NCBI GenBank assembly: GCA_014529385.2 | Contig: CM043967.1 | Location: 80,612,278-80,676,277 of the forward strand | Direction of reading: 5' to 3' | Source: Adiantum capillus-veneris | Lineage: Eukaryota > Streptophyta > Polypodiopsida > Polypodiales > Pteridaceae | DNA: 64,000 nt | Shown: positions 10,606-21,555 of the stretch, piece after piece | Layout of the letters: each line of letters starts with the position of its first letter | Position numbering within the stretch: the stretch's first letter is position 1 | Notes under the pieces: generated by a model | What the model saw: only the letters and a program-made list of their open reading frames with translations | What the model was told of the DNA's origin: nothing | Databases searched by the model: none | Position numbers and translations under genes: made by a program

Positions 10606-13000
10606 CTTGACGGTAAGGTGTTCCACAAAGTCACCAAAGATCCCTACAAGGAGGGGGCAAGCCCTACAAGAAGGGGCTAGAGAGAGAACACACACGCCCT
10701 GCAAGCTTGGTACAAAGAAAGCAAATAGGACACTTGTCAAGCTCCTCCTCATGTTGCCCTCATGGTGTGCCTAAAGCCTACTGGTTGGCCTTCCAAGGGG
10801 TCCAATGATAAATTGGTTAATTTAATTAATTGTTTTAGCATTTATCAAGTCCTCTCTCTCAAAGGGGAAAGGGGGACACTTGTCCCAAGCCTACCCTTGT
10901 TGCTTGATATCCTTCTTGTATGTGATTGGCTAGGCATGGGAAGGTCCAATGAGCTTCAAGCATGAGCTACAAGCATGAGCTACAAGCATGAGCTAGAAGG
11001 GGGGGTCGGCCAAAGCAAGAAGGGGGGCTGCTTGGGGGATATAATCTCCCACACACACTCACACACTCTCATTGTGTGAAGTGCAAAGTGCAAGAGCTCC
11101 ATCTACTTCTTTAAGCTAGTAGAGAAGTTGAGAGCCTACGCCAACACTCTTGGCTATGGAATGCAAATCCAACCAGGAGCCATGCTTCAATGCTTAAGCT
11201 TGCCATCTTCTCCATCTTCATTACTATGCTATTATGTATGCTAGCAAGAAGAGCGATGATAGGTGAGGAACTATTTCTTTCTCCTATGGAATGTTTCTTC
11301 TTCATCTTCGCTACCCTCATTCCCTGCTAGCTCCTCCACCTTCGAAGGTGTTTGAGGACTTGGGACTGAGGCTTGGGATAGTTAAGGCTTTTTACAAAAG
11401 TTTATGTTATGCTTGTGATGCACGAAGCTTTCCATCTTCATTGCATCACCTAGGTCACATGGAACACAAAGATTGTATTGTACCAAGTCTCTGTTAATGG
11501 GAGAATCTGTAATAGAAATGCCTATTGGAGGGGGGATCGGCTTCGCATAAATCTGGTCCTCAACTGTTGTCATGTTCTCTAAACTCTCTCTCTTGCAAAA
11601 GTTTTGTTCATACCAAGTTAAGTAAGTACTATGTTTATGTTGCTACCATCAATTAAGTTCACCCTCTATACTCACAAAGTAATCTCACAAAAATGTTTTC
11701 TCTAATTTTCCTAATTCCGCTACTCTCAAAGTTCATAGGCCATTTCCATTACATCGCTATCATAGATTCTTGTTCCCATCGGCAAACAAAACTCACTAGG
11801 AATTTTACCATGGTCTTCAAAAACACAACTTCACCCTCTTTCGATGAGTCTCAACAAGTTCACATTTGAAACAAGGGAGCTTCTTCTTGAACATAAAAAC
11901 ACAAAAGAGCAAAGATTAGTGGCAACGATAGATTGTTTAATTCGAGTAAAGAAGCTTATGCATTCTCACTCGATTTCAACCCAACACCATAGGTCGACTC
12001 TATGTTGGCACTGTTGGACCATGCACACTTGTAGGCTATCAAGCTCGAGCAAGTATCTTAACTTCTCTTGATGCTTGGGCCAATTGCATGAAGGTTTGCT
12101 TTAGCAATCTTAGAGAGATTAGTCCTCCTTGTTAGATTTTTGTCTCATCTTTAGGCCCACTTGAAGACGAAGAACACAAGGTTTCTAGGTTTTGAGGAAT
12201 CTTTAGAGCAAAGCCCAACTCAAACGTATAGTGAGGTGAAGCTTGATGCAAGGCCCTGCACTTGTGACTTATGTTCATCGAATATCTGGTGAGCTCCTCG
12301 CCGCACTGGCTGGCATGGCTCCTCCTCCTCCTCTCTCTTCTCGCCCACTTGCGATGTATCACTCGCGCTTTTCGTTTGTTGCCTTCCTCCCTTAGCTTGC
12401 GCTTTTCGTTTGCTGCCTTCCTCTCTCAGCTCACCACAATTGCCTTTGCTAATTGATAAAAAACGTGCATCTTTCTTGATTCCCTCTAATGCGTATTTTC
12501 CAAAATCATTAGCACTACTAGTACCCCCTACTGGTAACTACGTTATTATATTCGTTTCATTATGAGATTCTCCTAGATTCCATAATTTCCATTGCTTGTG
12601 CTGAAGGATCACAAAATAGCGGCTTGAGCAGACTCGAACTTAGATAGCGTGCAAATTGAATCCAGATGATGCCAGTCTACACCATCAAGATGAGCGCCCA
12701 CGATGCTCCGAGTTGCAATTTTATATTTTAAAAAAAATATGGCTGTCGCCACATCAACGACCTGCATCCACCTGCCTGCTAGCTCGTGCGACATTCATAA
12801 TCTACGTTCCTCCTCCTTCCAATTGCCTTCGCCCACGTGACACATCACCTGCTTGCTTCACTTCGCATACCTTCGCCCACGCTCCTGTTTTCCAAAGAGC
12901 TATCTCGGCAATGTTTTTTTAATTTACTACAGCCGGTACCCCTTACTTATGGGAAATAGACTGTAGAACTATTACAAAGGCAAGTATTTTAGGCGTTTAA
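10606..13000. other. Intergenic DNA with small repeats
   Basis: Three 13-bp units (CAAGCATGAGCTA) lie at 10957-10995. A 34-bp direct repeat (GCGCTTTTCGTTTG...) lies at 12365-12432. No protein family or LTR was recognised. It lies upstream of the deubiquitinase gene. Confidence 0.5.
12621..12702 (-). repeat. tRNA-like segment, possible SINE head or tRNA relic
   Basis: The minus strand has an A-box-like TGGTGTAGACTGGC (12671-12684) and a B-box-like GTTCGAGTC (12631-12639) with 31 bp between them, as in tRNA genes and SINE heads. The acceptor ends do not pair well, so it is not a functional tRNA. Confidence 0.3.
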
Positions 13001-13260
13001 TTTATGGGAAATAGGAAGAAGGCTTCTGTTGTTTGACAGCCCAGCTATGGCGGGACAACCAAACCTCATGTTGTAGGGTTCCTTCCATCTGCACCGCTCT
13101 TTATTCGCGCAGCAGCGGATTATATGCAGCGTACCTCGTGGGCTTGAAAGCAGACTTTTAGCCGCGATCGCAACGCTTTTGGCTTGTTTGCGCACTCGCG
13201 CGTCCATTCTGGAGATGCCACAACGTGCAGTGATTTATTTCTTGGCTTGATTCATCAGCG
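13001..13260 (+). promoter_or_regulatory. Probable 5' UTR and proximal promoter of the MINDY-type gene
   Basis: The ~260 bp before the ATG at 13261 is richer in CpG (for example GCGATCGCAACG near 13160) than the AT-rich DNA further upstream. No clear TATA box was seen. The start of transcription cannot be fixed from sequence. Confidence 0.35.
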
Positions 13261-13613
13261 ATGGGGGGTGATCCTGACGAGCAGGAGCTGCAGAAAGCCC
13301 TTCTGATGAGCCTGCAGCCTGCACCAGAGGCTAAAAGAAGCAAACCACGTGATGGGCCAGTTGCGGGTACCCAAGATGTAGTAGCACAAGCCCGGAGGAC
13401 GGAGCGTGAACTTCGGGCTGCAGCAGCAGAGCAGAGAATGCTTGCTTTTCAACGAGCACAGGAAAGGGCTACACCCTCCACTAGCACACTACCTTCACAC
13501 CTTGTTCTCGGGGACCCCCTTTCTATTACTGATTCTGAAAAGCTCTTTACTATGGTCTTTGGTTCGAGTGTCTCCAAGGAGATCATCACGCAATGGTGTC
13601 ACCAGGGATTCAG
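13261..13613 (+). CDS. MINDY-type deubiquitinase, exon 1
   Basis: Codons 1-117 plus two bases. The ATG at 13261 is the first in frame. Residues 7-19 (EQELQKALLMSLQ) fit a ubiquitin-interacting motif with the conserved Ala13 and Ser17. An Arg/Glu/Ala-rich, probably helical linker follows (residues ~42-70). From about residue 92, SEKLFTMVFGSSVSKEIITQ begins the MINDY catalytic fold. The exon ends at a consensus donor (CAG|GTAATA, cut at 13613) in phase 2, and exon 2 restores the frame. In other family members this region also precedes the active-site cysteine by about 40 residues. Confidence 0.85.
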
Positions 13614-13677
13614 GTAATACTTCCTGCACACACTATTATTTTCTGGATCGCCTGATCAATGCTGGCTCTTGTTGCAG

Positions 13678-13756
13678 GTTTAGTCCAGACCCAGAGACAT
13701 CTCTCGGTCTCGTGCAACGAGAAGGGGGTCCATGCGGTGTGCTTGCTCCTGTACAG
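13678..13756 (+). CDS. MINDY-type deubiquitinase, exon 2 (active site)
   Basis: Runs from acceptor TTGCAG|GT to donor ACAG|GTAAAT. It holds residues 118-144, including V130-Q-R-E-G-G-P-C137-G-V-L-A-P-V-Q144. Gln131 and Cys137 have the six-residue spacing of the MINDY family's oxyanion Gln and nucleophilic Cys, and 'GGPC.V.APVQA' is the hallmark of the MINDY-3/4 branch. Both catalytic residues are present, so there is no sign of decay. The flanking introns are short (64 and 99 bp). Confidence 0.88.
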
Positions 13757-13855
13757 GTAAATCTCACTAGTATTTTTGTGTTTCGATCGAAAGAAATGTG
13801 TAAATCTATGTCCTACACAGGTTTAAATAGGTAATTTTTGTGTAAAATTTTGCAG

Positions 13856-13998
13856 GCGATGGTGCTTAAGTACCTTCTATTTGAGAATGGAGAATCTCAA
13901 GATGGGCCATCTCACTCAAGTGGCAGCCTGACATCAACAGTGCATCTCAATACTTCTCGAGATTGTACCCTGGTATTCTCAGATGCACAAAGGACTAG
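13856..13998 (+). CDS. MINDY-type deubiquitinase, exon 3
   Basis: Acceptor TTTTGCAG at 13855; donor ACTAG|GTATGT after 13998. It encodes residues 145-191 plus two bases, starting AMVLKYLLFE, which continues the helix after the active-site cysteine in family members ('VQA..LK.LLF'). A Ser/Gly-rich insert (ESQDGPSHSSGS) follows, as in the variable loop of MINDY-3. The next exon in frame is 41 kb away at 55198. The phase (two bases here, one base there) fits exactly and gives Arg192. Confidence 0.85.
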
Positions 13999-14362
13999 GT
14001 ATGTTGTATTCATTATGCTCTGTTTGTCACGTCCAAAGAAGGGTACCTCTTTTTGCCTCTTTATGCAAATTTTGTGCAATTGGCACACTATTTGGAGATT
14101 GTAGACTGTAGTCAATTGAACTAGGCTAAAGTAGGTCAAGCGTGAGGGTGGCTGACTTAATTATAATGTTCTTGTACTATAAAGCCTTGCAACTTTCAAG
14201 GAGAGAGCCGCTAGGCTTCGGAGCTTATTGAAAGACCAAAAACATGCTCATTCTTGGGAGGGGGTATATAATTTCTTCAAAATTTGTGTCATTCAACATG
14301 AGAGGTACAAATATTTAAGTTCGATAGTTGAACTATATTGCTAGAACTTGTCATGATACCAC

Positions 14363-14640
14363 TGTAATAGACTTCGACACTCCAAGTCAAGAATCTACCA
14401 CGACAACACAAATAACCACTTCAAAACATTTCACAGTTCACAATTGATTTGACACTGGCCCGGCGGAGTTCCGTGCCTAGAGATATTGTCCCTAAAGACT
14501 GGCGCCCCTTTCGGTATTTCTTTTTGTATTAATCTGTGTTCAAAGTACAAGAGTGCGGGCAGGCGCTCACACTCAAGACTCTGCGTCCATTTGCAAAGTA
14601 GTGTAGTGTGCAGCTTCATCTTTATTGTAGTTTTCTCCTA
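14363..14640 (-). repeat. D-type LTR fragment with degraded primer-binding site
   Basis: From TGTAATAGAC at 14363 rightwards the + strand matches the solo LTR at 37400 (GACTTCGACACTCCAAGTCAA..., the shared ~40-bp motif at 14483-14523, and the 'acaagag...ctctgcgtcc' end). Just left, the minus strand reads GTGGTATCATGAC, a weakened primer-binding site. The LTR is truncated on the right at about 14640. Confidence 0.75.
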
Positions 14641-14961
14641 TGATTCTCTATAGGGCTGAATGTTCCGGCGTAAGCCTAGGCTCACCCAAACTAGAGATTC
14701 TATTCTTTTCCTTGTACTTGTGATTGTCAAATTAGAGGGAACTACATGTATATCGACGGCTTAGCACGCGCTTCACCTCCTAGAGTTGGGCCAATTGGAT
14801 TGCCCTTGACTACGTTTTTTAAGTTACTAGTGTCCAATTTGGTTAGATGACCAAGCTCAAGAATTAATAGCTTGAGTCATGTTTACTTTGTCTCCTTAAG
14901 ATACATATGAATCGCATAAATTATCTAGAATCTAGAATAAGTCATTATCCTTAAGAGAATG

Positions 14962-16084
14962 TGTCACGTGACACATCCCAACCCTATGTGTCCGTGGACA
15001 AGCTATACCACAGCAGGGTTCAGTCAGTCCAGTCAAGTTTAGATTAGCAGTGATCTGGCAGTTTTGTGAGTCTATTCGTAGACCGTGCATGCCCAGTCAC
15101 TTAGCATAGATGCATATCCTCCGGGTGCACACAACATGATCGTTGGAATTCCCATCAAAATCCATTAGTATCAGTTAGGGGAATTTTCCAGTGCATTTAG
15201 CCTATTTTCCTATTTTTTGTTATTTTCACTTATTATTTTTAAGTGACTTTCCAACAATAGTAGGTAGGGCAATTTTGCTAAGTTAATATATAAGCAAACC
15301 CAAGTTAGCACTTTATGGCAGAAGAGGCAGCAAGAGCTTCCTGCTCAACAGGCAACTTCTCAGTAGTACCCCCGTCAGCAGCATCAAGTCATCACTAACA
15401 CTAGCCTCCCTTGGGGATCCTCAACGTTTTCAGCCTCAAAGCATAGCCAGCACCTGGCGTTTTCACTAACGCTAGACCACCAGCAACATCAGCGTTTTTG
15501 CTCAGCATTAGGACTCATTCCAGACCAGCGTTTTCAGCTTTAAAGGACCTGCTGTGCCAGCGTTTTTCAACCAAGGAACTCTCTCCAAAAACGCAGCCTA
15601 AAGAGCAGGAAAACCAGCATTTTTCATCATCATTTCAGCCCCGACCAAGACAGTCATTTTCAGCCATTAAACCAGCAAGAAACAATCATTTTCAGCCACG
15701 AAGACAACCCCGAATTTAGCCGTAGAAGATCACAGATTTTAGCCTTAGCCGTCGTCATCACCGTCGTCGTCATCAACATAGTCCCATTGCATCAGTCCAT
15801 TGCATACGCATTGTACACCTTTGTGCAATCCAAGTAGACCACTCTCGCCGACGAGAGTGGGGCCTTTAGAGGAGGGTTTTACAACCTCTCGGGTGTCGTA
15901 TCTCTTCTCTCTCCTTCTCTCAGTCTCATTCACTTGCACGCACAATATCCACTCACTTTGTTCGTGACCACAACACTCTACAAGACGGAAAGCTCTCTCT
16001 TTCCCTAAAGAACTAAAAGGAACCTTGAGCAATAAAGATCACTAATCTTGAGAAAATACAACATGCATTCCGTTGCACCTTACA
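14962..16084 (+). repeat. Element F 5' LTR
   Basis: 1123 bp, TG...CA. A TATA-like TAATATATAAG occurs at about 15284-15294 (TAATATTTAAG in the 3' copy). Repeated GCGTTTTCAGC-like words occur at 15425-15625. About 725 bp (15294-16018) are identical to the other LTR. Confidence 0.95.
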
Positions 16085-16085
16085 T

Positions 16086-16097
16086 TGGTATCAGAGC
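16086..16097 (+). promoter_or_regulatory. Primer-binding site of element F
   Basis: TGGTATCAGAGC, one base after the 5' LTR end. It is complementary to the initiator-Met tRNA 3' end. Confidence 0.93.
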
Positions 16098-16622
16098 TTT
16101 GGAAGTGTTCTGCATTACTCAAGGAAAGAACCACAAGAAATTTTTTGCTTGTTGCGATCGCACGAACCCAAGTTTACTTGGGCGTGGCGATTCCTAATCG
16201 TGTTGTGTTGAAGAGTGACAGGAATCCCAAGAAAGAAGGGCTTGTCCAGCCTCCCCTTGTGTCTCTTTTCACTCATTGAGAGCGGACCGTGCACTTAGCG
16301 GCCGGCCAATCGACGTGAGGTGGGAAAAAGCAACCTTGGTGTGAGCGTAAGGCCGCCAAGGGGTGCGCCCGTAGAAAAGAGTAGAACTCGGGTGAAGAGA
16401 AGATCCTTCTCCAACGCGATTTGCAAGCGAAAGAAAACCTCAAGAACCCCAAGAACCCAAGACCCTCAAGACTCAAGAAACTCAAGAACCCAAGATTCTC
16501 ACGAATCAAGGACCTCAAGAACCTCAAGAACCCAAGATTCTCACGAATCAAGGACCTCAAGAACCTCAAGACCATTAAGAATCCAAGTTCCTCGCGAGCT
16601 TAAGACCCCAAGATCATAGTGC

Positions 16623-19286
16623 ATGGTCGTCACCCGAAGCGGAATGGATACTTCGCATACAGGTGATGAGCATGAGAGAGGCGACGAAGACTTGTCCCCA
16701 CCCGGAGATGATGTCTTCAACCCTCCCCCTTCGCCATCTACGTCACCAAGTGCACCAGACGCTATGGAGGCAATGATGAAGCAGATGATGGCCATGATGG
16801 ATAGACAGGAAGACAAGCGCCTTGCTTTAGAACGCGAGCGCGACGTAAGAAAAGAAAGAAAAGAACTAAGGAAGGAGGAAGCGGCAGCAAGAAATGTTGC
16901 ATTGGAGGCCGATCGTGCCGCTCATAGATTGGCTTTGGAGGTCGAGCGTAATGCTCGACGAGAGCTACACACTCAAGAATTGCTTGCCCAAGTTCTAGCC
17001 TCGAAGACCGAATCACCCAAAGATCGTGGGAGTTCGTCAAGTGGCGCAAGCCACGACGCGGATTCCAACCATCCAGTTACAGAGAAGTTGAGTTTCAGTA
17101 AGTATGACGGTAAGATGGATGCGATTGTTATTCATTCTTGGTTGCATCAATTTAATGCTTATTTTGCGACAACTAAGAAGACAGGAAATAGCAAAGTTTT
17201 GACGACAGCTATGTACCTTGCCGGTAATGCCATTAATTGGTACTAGGCATGGCAAGAGGTACTGCTAGCTGCGCACCTAGAGGCAGTCGACGATTTCACG
17301 GCCTTCTCTTTTAGTTGGGCTGATTTCCAAGACAAGCTCAAGGCGTGGTTTATGCCACCTCAGTACCTTGCACGATTGAAGGACGATTGGCGAGCTCTCA
17401 AGCAAAATGGTATGTCGGTTATGTCTTTTTCTAATCGTGTTTTGCAGCTCGGCACTCAATTACACAAATCGTATGCGAAGCGCAAGGAGGCATTTCTTTA
17501 CGGATTGGACGAGTATATCAAGTATGATGTCGAGGTACTCGATCCAATCGATCTCAACAAAGCGGTAGCAATTGCTCTCGCCCACGAGATGAAGCACAAC
17601 AAAGGAAAGCCTAAGGAGAACAAGACTTCCACAAGTACCTCGCAGACTTCTCAGAAACTTAAGAACGGTAATAATGATAACTCTTCTAACCAATCTTCCA
17701 ACAGTATCTCATTAAAGAATTCTTCCAATGAATCTAAGGGTAAGGCTAACACAATTGCTAAACCTAAGCTTACTCCAGATGAAAAGGTAGCACAAGGAAT
17801 TGTAGGAGGATACATCACGTCGGAAGAACAAAGCACTTATTCTAAGGAAGGTCGTTGTTTTCATTGTCACATTAAGGGTCACATAAAAAGAACATGTCCT
17901 AAGCTTGAATCGAATGAATCTAAAGAACCCACAGCACCCACTACATGTGTCAATGCAATGAATGATAACACGATTGTGCCCAAAGTTTCTCAGGACCCTC
18001 CCATTGATGATTCTCTCATTAAATGTTATGGTCGTACGTCGGGGCACCGTTTTGTCATATTGTTTGACCCAGGTAGTATGCATGATGTGATCAGTTCCTC
18101 TCTTGTTGAGAGAGCTTGCCTCGAAGTTAGTCCGAGATCTCCTATCGAGGTCTCTGGCTTTCGTCCCGGTATGGACGCTCTCATCACGGAGGAGTGCCTT
18201 GATGTGTTGTTTCCGATTCAACAGACTGCCTTCACTAGAAGATTTGTTGTTTCTCCTCTCTCAGGATGTGATATGATTTTAGGCATGAAATGGTTTCGTG
18301 AACTGAACCCTCTCGTTGATTGGGAGGCTAACACTTTAACTCTCAATGCCAAAAGTGATTCTCCTACTGTTATTCATGGAATGGACATTGTTCCTTCTCC
18401 ATCTCTCATTGCTACTATGCATGACAAGATTGAAAGGATTTGGGATAAGGAGATTCTCTCTGTCTCTTTTTCTCCACAGCATGACACACAGGATTTGCAT
18501 GATTATGAGAAGCATGATGATTTGATGGATAATGATTTGCATGATGATTTGGGTGAAAAAGACAAGCATGATGAATTGCATGAAGATGATGTGATTGTTC
18601 ACAAGGATGATGTGTTAGTTGATGTTTTTTCTAGCGAAGCTAAGCTCGTTGTAGATTCGATCAATCACCAAGAATCGATCTTGGCTTTTGAGTCGAGGTC
18701 CACAAATCCCCTACAAGAAGATTCGATAGATCTCGAAGAAGCGATCTTGGCTCTCGAGCCTTGGTCCAAAGCACCCTTACAGGAAGTATTGTGTGTTCAC
18801 ATGATTGATATGCACGCATTGTTCGAGTGTTTCATTCGTGATTGTTTCCTGTATTTTAGTCAACATCGTTATGTGATCCCTTTTCCTAGGCATGACATAC
18901 TGTATGTTGAGCACGTTTCTCTCATGGATGAGCACGAATGTATGCGGATTATTCATGAAAAGTTGAAAAGTTTGTATGTCAGGAAGTCACATTCCATGTC
19001 TCTTCCTTGGCATGACACAGTACCTGAAAGAGCACATGATTGTATGAGCACCAAGCATAGGCATTTCCATTGTGATTTGCCACAGTTGATTGATTTTGAT
19101 CAAACAGAAAAGATTCGATCGCATTGTTTGCATGTGTTTGATGAACGGGTTGCCACTCCGTCTCTATGTTCATCGACATTGCATGCACAGTCTTTAGAGA
19201 AGAAAAGATTTTTTTCCTTCACTTTACATGACATGGGTATGTTCATGGTTTTGTGTTGGAGAATTTTCAGCCATGGAGATTCTTGA
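16623..19286 (+). pseudogene. Gag-protease polyprotein of element F with one in-frame TAG
   Basis: One frame of 888 codons, open except for TAG at 17244-17246. Residues ~50-130 form an Arg/Glu-rich coiled coil. The capsid core runs from ~155 (LSFSKYDGKMDAIVIHSWL, then NAINWY, the TAG, then AWQE...FKAW-like and LARLKDDWR). The zinc knuckle CFHCHIKGHIKRTC is at 17855-17896. The protease has LFDPGSMHDVIS (D-P-G in place of D-T/S-G, 18066-18077) and CDMILGMKWF (about 18268). Beyond about 18355 come an Asp/His-rich stretch (18477-18620) and ~220 residues of no recognised family. The TAG could be a CAG to TAG change; readthrough cannot be excluded. Confidence 0.85.
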
Positions 19287-19341
19287 AGATGAAAGAAGTA
19301 GGACTCTCAATGAAGTTGAAGCATCGAAGGAGCCACAGAGT

Positions 19342-19441
19342 CGCTTTCGGCGTGGCCCAAAGAAGCAAGCGTTGCAAACCTTTATGAAGTTCAAGTACCG
19401 CTCGATCCACACAGCAGAGTGGGCCGGTGAAGAGTCCCTTC
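19342..19441 (+). pseudogene. Chromodomain-like remnant of element F
   Basis: In a frame different from gag-protease (frame 19228-19509), FRRGPKKQALQTF, MKFKYRSIHTAEW and AGEESL follow the spacing of the chromovirus chromodomain (a QxLVKWKG-type strand, then an A-x-W and acidic residues). It sits where integrase C-termini end, just before the polypurine tract. It therefore suggests that an RT-integrase block was deleted from a chromovirus. The similarity is weak. Confidence 0.4.
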
Positions 19442-19520
19442 CAGGATTGCGGATGCTGTTGGCGATCTCCCTAGACGCCATACAGTTCGGTACCAGTACC
19501 TCACTTTAAAAAGGAGGGGA

Positions 19521-20643
19521 TGTCACGTGACACATCCCAACCCTATGTGTTCGTGGACAAGCTATACCACAGTAGGGTTCAGTCAGTCCAGTCAAGTCTA
19601 GATTAGCAGTGATTTGGCACTTTTGTGAGTCTATTCGTAGACCGTGCATGCCCAGTCACTTAGCATAGATGCATATCCTCCGGTTGCACACAACATGATC
19701 ATAGGAATTCCCATCAGAATCCATTAGTATCAGTTAGGGGAATTTTCCAATGCATTTAGCCTATTTTTCTATTTTTTGTTATTTTCACTTATTATTTTTA
19801 AGTGACTTTCCAACAAAAGTAGGTAGGGCAGTTTTGCTAAGTTAATATTTAAGCAAACCCAAGTTAGCACTTTATGGCAGAAGAGGCAGCAAGAGCTTCC
19901 TGCTCAACAGGCAACTTCTCAGTAGTACCCCCGTCAGCAGCATCAAGTCATCACTAACACTAGCCTCCCTTGGGGATCCTCAACGTTTTCAGCCTCAAAG
20001 CATAGCCAGCACCTGGCGTTTTCACTAACGCTAGACCACCAGCAACATCAGCGTTTTTGCTCAGCATTAGGACTCATTCCAGACCAGCGTTTTCAGCTTT
20101 AAAGGACCTGCTGTGCCAGCGTTTTTCAACCAAGGAACTCTCTCCAAAAACGCAGCCTAAAGAGCAGGAAAACCAGCATTTTTCATCATCATTTCAGCCC
20201 CGACCAAGACAGTCATTTTCAGCCATTAAACCAGCAAGAAACAATCATTTTCAGCCACGAAGACAACCCCGAATTTAGCCGTAGAAGATCACAGATTTTA
20301 GCCTTAGCCGTCGTCATCACCGTCGTCGTCATCAACATAGTCCCATTGCATCAGTCCATTGCATACGCATTGTACACCTTTGTGCAATCCAAGTAGACCA
20401 CTCTCGCCGACGAGAGTGGGGCCTTTAGAGGAGGGTTTTACAACCTCTCGGGTGTCGTATCTCTTCTCTCTCCTTCTCTCAGTCTCATTCACTTGCACGC
20501 ACAATATCCACTCACTTTGTTCGTGACCACAACACTCTACAAGACGGAAAGCTCTCTCTTTCCCTAAAGAACTAAAAGAAACCTTGAGCAATACAGATCA
20601 CTAATCTTGAGAGAATACAACATTCATTCCGTTGCACCTTACA
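19521..20643 (+). repeat. Element F 3' LTR
   Basis: 1123 bp, directly after the polypurine tract, with TSD GAATG at 20644-20648. The 73-residue frame seen in both copies (15498 and 20057) is simply LTR sequence, not a gene. Confidence 0.95.
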
Positions 20644-20986
20644 GAATGAAGTTTCCCTTTTAGTATACCTAGGCATTTGATGCTTGAACAAAAGACTCCA
20701 AAATATTCCACATGTATTGGCAACAAATCGGCCGGTCAAATCTCTCTCAACATTGCCAAACAACCAGTACTACTTGCTGCACCACAAACTTAAAGACGGA
20801 TCAGCACTACCAGCTTCAAGAACAAACTGGGATCCAAGGGGACTTGTTGCAACAACATTGTAGCGTATCCCCCCCCCCCCGATACAAAAATCCGAATCAA
20901 GGAGGTCTTGGCATGAAAACATAGCCGCAAGTCACCCTACTGTAGGCTAAAAATTAGCCTTTCAATCAGTCCTTTTCAAGTATTTG
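20644..20986. other. Unassigned intron DNA between elements F and D
   Basis: No coding or LTR similarity was recognised. It includes a 12-base run of C at about 20869-20880. Confidence 0.5.
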
Positions 20987-21491
20987 TGTCACAAGCTAGT
21001 GACATGGCACGGCCCCATGGGGGTTAGAAATAATAAAAGACCCAACTATTGACAATTCGGCCGAAGATCAAAAACTTACACAATCCCTTACTGACGTGGC
21101 AGTCGTACGGACGCCCAAAAATTGCAAAAGGTTGCACGGATGGCCGCAATCATGGAAATAGCCCTAGGGGCATATGCTTTCATGTGTGCTCTTTTGGAGC
21201 CAAAGCTTTTTGTCATAAACGGGAGCGCACACGAATAATCAACAAGCTGAAAATAAATAATATTTCAACTCAAAAGAGATGAGGGAGAAGATCGACATGG
21301 TATTTGGGACCAGAAGATGCGCGGGTCACAAAAAGAAATACCGAAAGGGACGCCAGTCTTTGGGGCCAATACCTCTAGGCACGGAACTATGCCGGGCCGT
21401 GTCGACTTAAGTGTGAATTGTGAACTGTTTTAAAGTGAATCCTTCCTGTGTCGTGGTAGAATCTTGACTTGGGGTGTCCAAGTTTGTTACA
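20987..21491 (+). repeat. Element D 5' LTR
   Basis: 505 bp, TGTCACAAGC...GTTTGTTACA, followed one base later by the primer-binding site. The shared ~40-bp motif is at 21329-21371, 120 bp before the LTR end. Confidence 0.85.
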
Positions 21492-21492
21492 G

Positions 21493-21504
21493 TGGTATCA
21501 GAAC
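21493..21504 (+). promoter_or_regulatory. Primer-binding site of element D
   Basis: TGGTATCAGAAC, one base after the LTR. It has one mismatch to TGGTATCAGAGC. Confidence 0.85.
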
Positions 21505-21555
21505 GTGGCCGATTTCTCTTTTACCGGGAAATCCGATCCTTTTCTCGCAACACTT

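Larger units (their letters stand above)
14962..20643 (+). mobile_element. Element F: gypsy-type element with Gag-protease but no RT or integrase
   Basis: 5' LTR 14962-16084 and 3' LTR 19521-20643 are both exactly 1123 bp (TGTCACGTGACAC...CACCTTACA), differ at 18 sites by eye, and are flanked by the target duplication GAATG (14957-14961, 20644-20648). The primer-binding site TGGTATCAGAGC lies at 16086-16097 and the polypurine tract AAAAAGGAGGGGA at 19508-19520. The only long coding frame (16623-19286) has Gag, a zinc knuckle, protease and an unrecognised C-terminal region. A chromodomain-like remnant follows in another frame. RT, RNase H and integrase are absent, so it depends on a helper. 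Confidence 0.95.

Noticed and set aside
15498-15719. 73-residue frame present twice (15498 and 20057) as a possible conserved gene
   Set aside because: It is identical because it lies in the two LTRs of element F; no protein family resemblance.
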